Assembly: GCA_021234155.1 (NCBI GenBank)
Contig: JAJEKV010000020.1
Span: 17,289,018 to 17,353,017, forward strand
DNA: 64,000 bases
Direction: 5' to 3'
DNA from: Isoetes taiwanensis
Lineage: Eukaryota; Streptophyta; Lycopodiopsida; Isoetales; Isoetaceae
Made by a program: the position numbers and the translations under genes. The notes below the pieces were generated by a model. That model saw only the letters and a list, made by a program, of their open reading frames with translations, had not been told where the DNA came from and searched no databases. Below are positions 57,119 through 64,000 of the stretch, in pieces. Position 1 is the first letter of the stretch; every line of letters begins with the position of its first letter.

Positions 57119-58595
57119 TCAGAATGTCTCATTTTTGGAAAATTTTCCAACCTTTGTGAGGTTAGAAATTGGATTCATAGTATGTGAGAAGTGGGGGACA
57201 TACATTCTTAAGAAACTGGTCATTCCCATGAAACTTTTTACCTGTTTGAGTGTCTTGGGAGGTGCCAACTTTTTCAAAGCCTCAACCTTGGCCTCAGCAA
57301 CATGTATGCCTTTTGTAGACACCACATGTCCAAGCAGTTCTCTTCTTGAAGACAAGAAAACACATTTTTTTGGATTCAAGCTGAACCCCCCTTTTCTACA
57401 CAAGGCAAACAACTTAGTTAGAACATCAAAATGACTTTTGAGGGAGGTTCATAAGCAAAGATTATCCAAGAAGACACGAAAAGCATTGGCAGGCATGTCT
57501 TTGAAAATTGTGTCCGTAGCTCTTTAGAATGTTGCAGATGCATTCATTAATCCAAAGGGCATCCTCTTCATGGCAAATGTTCCCCATGGTGTGATGAATG
57601 AGGTCTTTGGCTGATCTTCCTCCTTTATGCTTATTTGGTTGAACCCTGAGAAACCATCTAAGAAAGAATATATATCTTTACCTGCAACAACATGTAAAAC
57701 CTCCTCTAGAAATGATAATGGATAGTAATCTTTAATGGTGGATTTGTTTAAATCTCTATAGTCAATACAGATTCTGATGGTTTTATTTTTCTTCTCTACA
57801 GCCATTCAGGGTTCACAATTTCTGCAATCACACCTGCATCCTTCATTTTATAAAACTCTTCTTTAATCAGTTCTAACAAGGATGCATTAATTATTCTGAG
57901 TTTCTGCACCACAGGTTTCATACCTTCTTTAATATTTATCTCAAACTCACAAATACTTCTGTCAACACCAACCAATTCATCATAATCCCAAGCAAAAATA
58001 TCTTTCCAATCATCAAAAAAATTTGTCACAAAGGTGTTATCTTCTTCTTTACACAAATCTCCAACATACAGTACTCTGTCTAAACCTTTCTTGTTGAGTT
58101 TGATTTCCTTTATCTGATTTTCTTCACTAGCATTAATTATCAAAATGGGATAGAGTTGTTGCAGGTCCTTTTTCTCGAGCTCCTCCTCCTGAATTGCTCC
58201 TTCAGCCAAGTGTTCGAGAAGGATATTTCTGCAGAGTGCATCTGCCTCATCATTCTGCTCCCTTGGCACATGACAGAGCTTCCAAGTTTTGAAATTCTTC
58301 AATTCTTGCATGGCTTGATCTCTGAGCAGGATCGTGTCTTCATTCTTGGCTTGATACTCACCCAATATTTGCCTGCAAACAAGTTGAGAATCTCCAGAAA
58401 TGACAATTTCATTGATACCCAAATTCTTTGCCTCTTGGAGACCTGCTATCAAAGCTTTGTATTCTGCCATATTTGAGATAGTATTAGGATAAATCCTACC
58501 TACTTTTGCAATCAACCTATTGGAAGAGTCTTTGAGAACAGCAGCAGATGAGACCACAACTTAGCCTTTTGGAAACACCACCATCAAACCATAAG
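57119..58595 (-). pseudogene. Extra RNase H fused upstream of reverse transcriptase
   Basis: The RNase H spans about 58595-58240 and carries the four acidic positions of a type I fold: WFDGG (58583-58585), NMAEYKAL, ISGDSQLV and NDEADAL. A one-base shift separates the first strand from the rest. The same 253-codon ORF then runs without a break into the RT N-terminus (FFDDWKDIFAWDYDE, INASLLELIKEEFYKM, NPEWL). RT continues in 57805-57524 (IRICIDYRDLNK, YSFLDGFSGFNQI, MPFGLMNASATF) and 57412-57119 (SLNPKKCVF, LLGHVVSTKGI). Its active site reads FLDN near 57465 where FLDD is expected, so one catalytic Asp is lost. Confidence 0.8.
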
Positions 58596-60429
58596 TATGC
58601 AAAATTATCTTGTTTAGGAAGTGCTAGCTGAATGGGGAATTCCATGTTGGACTCTCGATTGTTTGCATTTAATTCAAATTCTCCACATGGGTTTGACAAC
58701 AGCATCTCTTCTTCAATGAAATTTAGGGCCACAAATTCTCCTACCTTGTTGTATAATGTTACCTTCTTTCTGCCATTGGAAATGGTGCAGTCCCCTTTTG
58801 ACCAAACAGGCCTAGCATCAACTGTAGAGAGCCATTTTCTTCCCAAAAGTAAGTAATAGATATCTGACTTGTCTTCTATTCCTTCAAATGCAACCACAAC
58901 AAAGTTAGCTCTAGGCACGTTACTGACTATTCCAACAGGATTAATTTTTGTGTTTGAGAAAGACTTCAAGATCATTGGAGCTTTCTTGTCTATTTCAAGG
59001 CCACATAACCTCATGACATGATGAGGCATAACATTCAAAGGTGATCCCCCATCCAATAAGACCTTGGTCAGAACTTTTTTGCCCATTTTGGCAACACATG
59101 TAAAAGCTCCTGGATCATAATCCTTCTGAGTGAGCATGCGCTCCTCAATGTGGTTAGTCAGAGCAAATTCATCTTCTTTGGTCAAATTGAGCACTTTTTT
59201 CCTATAAGATGGAGCTACCTTGAGAAGAGTTAGCAAGTCAACATAGATTTTAGAGTTTTTTAGCAAATACTCAAAGTCCTCACTATCCTTTTCCTTTTTA
59301 AAATATTTCTGAGCAGGTGGAGGAGGCACAACCATATTTTGCTCAGCTTCCTTGTATTTCACAGCATCAACTTCATCACTGGCACGTGCTGGTTCTTTCT
59401 CCTTTGCATTATTCATTCTTCTAGTGTGCACAGCCATAATCTCCTCCTGTTCTTCAATTTCCTGCATGAATCTGATGGATGCATTCTGCTCATTAGGCTT
59501 AGATTTCTCCTGCCTAGCAAAATATTCTTTCACACTACACCTATCTTCATAATGTCCTGCAGCTTTGCAAAAGGCACATACAGGGCATTCCTTACCAAAA
59601 TGCCCTCTTTTTCCACATTTTGTACAAGGCCTATACCAACAGTAATCAGAGGAGTGAGTATCTCTGAAACAATGAACACAGGGTGGATAGGGCTTTTTCT
59701 CGTGATCTCAGCTCTTGCATCTGCTGCAGGGGCTTCAGTATCCTCCATTTTTGTCTTTTTCTTTTCCTTTTGAACAACATAAATTGGCACAGGTGCTGGT
59801 CCCATGTATTCTTGTTCATAATCTGGAAAAAAAGGATCATGGGGTGAGTGCATGTCATCTGGCAAGTAGGAAATCATGTCTGCAATTTCAGTGGCCTTAG
59901 TAAAAGCCTTATGTATTGTGTCAAAGCCTTCTTATTTTTGAATCTTTGGCAGCTTCCTGTGTATTCTTGGTCTACTGCTTAATCCTCTGATAAAAGATGC
60001 CACAAGATGCAAGGTGTGGTTAGGAACTTGGTTGATCTGGCATTTGACAAGATAAAGATTGAACCTTTCCACATACTGTTGCACACTTTCACCGTGTTTA
60101 ATGCGAAAAGTCTGCAACTCAAATATCAAATCTTGAGGATCCAAAAGCTTACCAAAACGTGCCAAGAATTTCTTGACCAATTCATCCCAAGAGTTAGCTC
60201 CTAAACTTATAACATACTCAAGCCAAACTCTAACCTCATCATTCTTGAAACATTTTTTTAAACTCAGAGAACTTACAACCTTTTTTGTGCCCATACTCTT
60301 GGTAATACTCCTCAAAAGTCTTCAGAAAGTTGTTAGCATAATAGTCATAGTAGGTGCTGCAGCAGTGGCTTCATGATTCTCCTGTGCTTCAACATGATCA
60401 GATGTCTCATTAGCTCTCCTGGGGGCCAT
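58517..60429 (-). pseudogene. Tat-like gag-protease
   Basis: Gag begins MAPRRANETSDHVEAQ at 60429. After two frame changes it reads NDEVRVWLEYV and HTLHLVASFIRGLSSRP. Three CX2CX4HX4C zinc knuckles lie between about 59680 and 59545 (CVHCFRDTHSSDYC, CTKCGKRGHFGKEC, CAFCKAAGHYEDRC). From 59533 one ORF of 338 codons runs through a linker into protease, whose active-site segment is LLDGGSPLNVMP near 59050, then LLLGRKWLSTVD. It ends with YLWFDGGVSK, the first strand of the extra RNase H. Gag packages RNA and protease matures Gag-Pol. Confidence 0.85.
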
Positions 60430-60450
60430 GAGTTCAAGTTCTAGGAAAAT

Positions 60451-60469
60451 GATCTCGGTAGAACCTCCA
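60451..60469 (-). promoter_or_regulatory. Primer-binding site, tRNA-Gln-like
   Basis: Identical over 19 bases to the site at 54836-54854 (TGGAGGTTCTACCGAGATC on the minus strand), three bases inside the LTR end at 60473. Confidence 0.7.
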
Positions 60470-60472
60470 AAA

Positions 60473-62978
60473 TGTTGAAGGTGTTCCCAGCAAAACCTTC
60501 AACCTCAATGGTTTAGAACATCCAGGTTGTTTGAGGCAACCACTCTGAGTGAAAAGATCCAAGAAAAATGCTCAAACAATTATCTAACTTAGCTTTCCCT
60601 GAGGGGTGAAAAGTCTGTCTCACAAAAAAGCTTGTTGAATGCAAACCATATAGGTTTTGATCATAATTCTTGCAAATATGGCTGCTCAGGACCTATGTGT
60701 ATCTCAGGGCAAAAGTCAGAGAAGATCTGATAAGGACAGATGGATCAAAGAGACACTCCTGACCAAGTCAATTTTTAGTCAATATCCCTGGCAGAGAGCT
60801 AGATTTTTGAACTCGATGCTGGGTGTTGATGCTTTTGCCTATTCCTAAAATGTCTGCACTCAATGGTCCTTGATGGTCTTTGCAAGTGGAGATCTAATGT
60901 CTTGGGTTTTTTTATTTTTGATAGACTGACTGTGATAAAGTATAAGCAGAGGCGAAAACATATTTTTTGCTAGAGAGAATGAATGCAAATCTTGTCTTTT
61001 ATGCAGTATCCATGCATCACATGATCTCCTAATGACTCTAAGAAACTTTGTTCGCTGCTACTGAACTGAATGTGGATTTGTGCTTCAATAACTCTAAATA
61101 TGAACTCAGCTTTTGTGCTGATAGCTTAGACAATCTCTAGGGCTAGAAAACACTTATGTTGTAGATGCCTGAATGCCAAGCTCATGATACTATAACCTTC
61201 GGATTGAAATGCAAGAAGGGGATAATGCAAGCATAGTAATCTTGTCACCACATTGATATAGAACACTCAGAATTCAATAACAAGGTTTGGATTTTCATTT
61301 GAATCAGGTACACATAGGCAAATAACAATAATCCCAAGCTCTGAGTCTTGGGCACAGGATCAAATAGGTATACAGTCAAGGAATTCGCATGAATTAATCA
61401 ATAATTCAAGATGAGAATCAAGTATGGAAGGCAGAATCAAGCTCCAATCATGCAAGTCGGTCCTTCTTCAAGGTAAACAATCGCTTCTTCACCTCAAAGC
61501 CCTCGAATTTTCTCTGAGCACAAAACCCCCTTTTAAAATTCCCCTGTTCTGTTGTGTTCTTGGCTAACTCAGTTCAATTCTCTGTCCTTTTGCTTCTCTG
61601 ACGTATTATTGGCATTCTACAAGCTTATTCGGTAGCTTAGGATCATGATTGCATGGTTGTTTCGAACAAATTAAACGGATCTTGGCATTTTCGATTTTTA
61701 TGGTTCTTGGCAATTCTTGAAGAAATATCCCACAGGCCAGAAGCACTCGGGAGGCTTCGGTACCTCCACCGCCCCACACGCCCGGATGTTCCACGTGGCA
61801 TGGGGAGATTGGCTTGGAAAAAAAAAATAGGTCGTGGGGGCCCGGGAGGTAGATAGGAAACATTTTTGCAACATATGGGCTAAGGCACGATTCCCAAGGA
61901 ACCAAATTTAAAGGCCATAATGAATGAGTTTTTTTATTTTCTTCTTTCCAAGGGGAATCTTTTAATATGCTCTAGAAGATGCTGGAATCTTCCTTGCAAA
62001 TGGTCACTTTTCAAATTTTGGCTCTCAAATGGCATGTAAGAAGGATGATGTGGCATGTGAGCATGATGACTTGGCAAAGCAAGGGTGACATGGCAAACAA
62101 GGGTGGTGACGTGTCAAACAACTTGGCTTAGAATATTTTTTCTAGTCAAAACTTTGAGTGAGGTGGACACGATGTGTATGACATGTGGATGATGATGTGG
62201 AGATGTTGATGATGATGTGGCATGGTAATGTGCCACTTTCATAGATTCAAACATGTAATTTGAAGGATTTTTGTGAAAATTAGAGTCTTAATGTAGTGAC
62301 ATGTGCATGATATGACATGGCAAGAGAGGGTGACATGTATGGTGACTTGGCCTCCCAAAGGTGATGTCATGGATCAATTTAGGCATAAATGCATGATATT
62401 TGCATTTTCTAGGCAAATCTTGACTTTGGGTATTTCACTTAGGAACTTTTGCATTCTCTCTCCTTTTTTGACTTATAGGGAGATGATGTTGACCTTTGAC
62501 CACATGTATGACCAAGTCAAGTGAAGTCTTGTGCTTTGAATGATATGGAGATGATGTGGTGAGTGTGTGGAATGTGAATGACATATGAAGGGGTAGTTTT
62601 GACTAGAAAAAATCTTCAAGGCCAAATTTGACTTGGAAATGAGGTGTGGATGTGGAATTAGAGATCTCATGAGCATTTAAGCATGGTTAAGGATAAGGAG
62701 GATATAGGATGGGAGTCAAAGGGCACAATTATGCCAAGAACTCAAATGATACCATCACATACCAAGAAATCTTCAAGGGGTCTTCAATACTTCAAACTTT
62801 GCTTGATTCTCCTTTTTGCCTTGCTTGTGTGACCTTAGTCAAATGTCCTCACCTTGCTCTTCAAGTCTTCAAAGTGTGCAAGTATGAATTCTTCTTGTTC
62901 CTCTAAATTCAGACCAAAGTGTGAGAATTAGTGTCAGAAACATGCCTTGCTCTTCCATGCTGACATAGCATGGCAGCA
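60473..62978 (-). repeat. Long (2.5-kb) Tat-like LTR, shared by two elements
   Basis: In plus orientation it runs from TGTTGAAGGTG (60473) to GGCAGCA (62978); on the minus strand it starts TGCTGCCATGC and ends CTTCAACA. The upper limit is supported by the scrap at 26077 ending at the same base. The U3 part (62.0-62.6 kb) is full of GATGATGTGG and GACATGGCA words. It serves as 5' LTR for the element at 56.7-60.5 kb and as 3' LTR for the one entering at 63.4-64 kb. It could also begin 10 bases higher because TGCTGCCA is repeated there. Confidence 0.75.
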
Positions 62979-63403
62979 GATGGCAGCATCACTATGTGAA
63001 GAAACATGTGGAGGAAAATAAGATGCGTAAATGAGAATGAGGTGTATGAATGAGCTTGGCAGATGCTCCTGCATGGAAATCAATCACCTTAGTAATGAGA
63101 ACTAAAAACAAAAGCCTTGTATGAACTGAAACCTGCATGTACTCCACTGCTCCTTGCAGTAGTTACAACAATATACTTCCCAAAGCATGTGAGACCACTT
63201 AGATTCTTCAGAAATCTTGCCTACTTGTTGAAACTCCTAAAACCAACTCTTACACTACTTTATAGCATGCCTAAGCTTATTTTTTGTCTTTTCTTTTTCT
63301 GTTTTTTAGATTTTAGTATGATCAACAACTCAATGTAACCTAAGCTATTCTATCTACAAAACACAATCTAATTCTACTCAAATAAGCTCAAGGCAACATG
63401 TTG
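62979..63403 (-). other. Spacer between integrase and 3' LTR
   Basis: 425 bases without an ORF. A purine tract on the minus strand would be expected next to the LTR but is not clear, so the LTR start may be slightly misplaced or the tract has decayed. Confidence 0.5.
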
Positions 63404-64000
63404 TTACCAATACCTCTTCAAATGCAAGATGTTAATAGGATTTGGTAGCTCTCTATCATCAACAATAGATCTCAGCCAGTAGGAATCTTTCCCTGCTGCT
63501 CCAATCATCTCAAAAGGGCCTTCCCATGAGTTCTCAAACTTGGCTGCTACATCCTCTCTTGCCTTGTTCCACTTGAGCACCAATTCTCCAGTTTTGAGAG
63601 TACCTTGAAGCTTGTGAGCAACCTTGAAGGCTACTATATCTTTGGCTTTCTTGATAAGAATTGCATTTTCAGCCTCAAACCTATGCTCTTCTAGCTGCAT
63701 TAATCTCACACACCTTTCTTTTAGTGCATCCTCCATTTCTAAATTAATTTGATATGCCAATCTAAGAGAGGGTAATTCAAGCTCAATGGGGACAATAGAC
63801 TCAATACCATACACAAGGCTAAAGGGTGTGTGCTTTGTGAATGCCTTAATGGTGGTTCTATATGCCCGTAAGGCATCATGTAACTTGATGCCAATCCTTT
63901 TTGGAGATAATATTGGTTTTTATAAGAATTGACTTTAGAACCTTGTTTGTTGACTCAGCTTGGCCATTGCCTTGAGGATAGTAGGTTGAGCTTTTAGTGT
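63404..64000 (-). pseudogene. Tat-like integrase C-terminus, enters from the right
   Basis: The ORF 63814-63404 reads TPFSLVYGIESIVPIELE in its upstream frame, then VLKWNKAREDV, FENSWEGPFEMIG and ends HLKRYW, the usual integrase C-terminal fold. Above it, 63985-63930 reads YYPQGNGQAESTNK in another frame, carrying the catalytic Glu. A frame change near 63890 breaks the link. The rest of this element lies outside the window. Its 3' LTR is the 60473-62978 repeat. Confidence 0.8.

Larger units (their letters stand above)
56704..60472 (-). mobile_element. Minus-strand Tat-like gypsy element, internal region
   Basis: Read right to left: primer-binding site (60451-60469), gag (60429-59530), protease (about 59060-58650), an extra RNase H fused to RT (58600-57119), the RT-linked RNase H (about 57090-56900) and the integrase zinc finger (56866-56710). 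The integrase core and 3' LTR are absent because the element is cut at 56704-56709 against the plus-strand half. Several frameshifts and an altered RT active site make it inactive. The dual RNase H and RT style place it near the Tat/Athila branch. Confidence 0.85.

Noticed and set aside
53906-62978. Plus and minus Tat-like halves considered as one recent inverted duplication
   Set aside because: The two halves differ at many positions and keep different domains, so they are separate old copies joined later.

Overview
This window reads as nuclear DNA of a land plant. It is AT-rich and dominated by decayed LTR retrotransposons of plant type (chromovirus-like and Tat-like Ty3/gypsy, plus one non-autonomous element primed by tRNA-iMet). 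It also holds a plant L1-type LINE with a C-terminal zf-RVT domain, a Mutator-like MITE, and one intact intron-containing gene whose product matches the plant PAP phosphatase SAL1. The species cannot be fixed from sequence alone. The density of old, mutually inserted retroelements suggests a large repeat-rich genome such as that of a fern, lycophyte or large-genome seed plant, but that is a guess.

Layout, left to right. 1-4.8 kb holds a Tat-like LTR/gag scrap and unrecognised sequence with weak minus-strand exon candidates. 4.8-8.9 kb is a decayed LINE ending at a CT-rich microsatellite. 9.5-10.1 kb holds a broken leucine-rich-repeat fragment. 10.73-10.89 kb is a very short insertion with a 15-bp target duplication. 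12.03-12.46 kb is a MULE-type MITE. 14.35-15.43 kb is a cluster of small inverted-repeat elements just upstream of SAL1. 15.68-19.35 kb is the SAL1 gene on the plus strand with eight coding exons. 20.8-26.1 kb holds an LTR-like segment with heat-shock-element dyads, a minus-strand chromovirus 3' end with its LTR, and a Tat LTR scrap. 30.6-34.7 kb is a complete but internally deleted gypsy element with two LTRs and a perfect 5-bp TSD. 36.1-38.8 kb is a decayed chromovirus pol. 42.2-43.8 kb holds minisatellites and a truncated plastid 2-oxoglutarate/malate translocator pseudogene. 44.6-47.5 kb is a complete non-autonomous LTR element with TSD. 48.3-53.9 kb is a minus-strand chromovirus with most domains. 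53.9-64 kb is a Tat-like complex: a plus-strand half fused head-on to a minus-strand copy, whose 2.5-kb LTR also serves as the 3' LTR of the next copy.

Only SAL1 looks like a functional cellular gene. It would hydrolyse 3'-phosphoadenosine 5'-phosphate (PAP) to AMP and keep sulfation and PAP retrograde signalling in check. Everything else is mobile DNA or broken gene copies. I found no CRISPR, operon or novel multi-gene system. The best leads are an RNase H domain fused upstream of the reverse transcriptase in the Tat-like element, a 14-nt complement of the primer-binding site next to a 3' LTR, heat-shock-type dyads in an LTR-like sequence, and a MITE carrying seven copies of one 13-mer.
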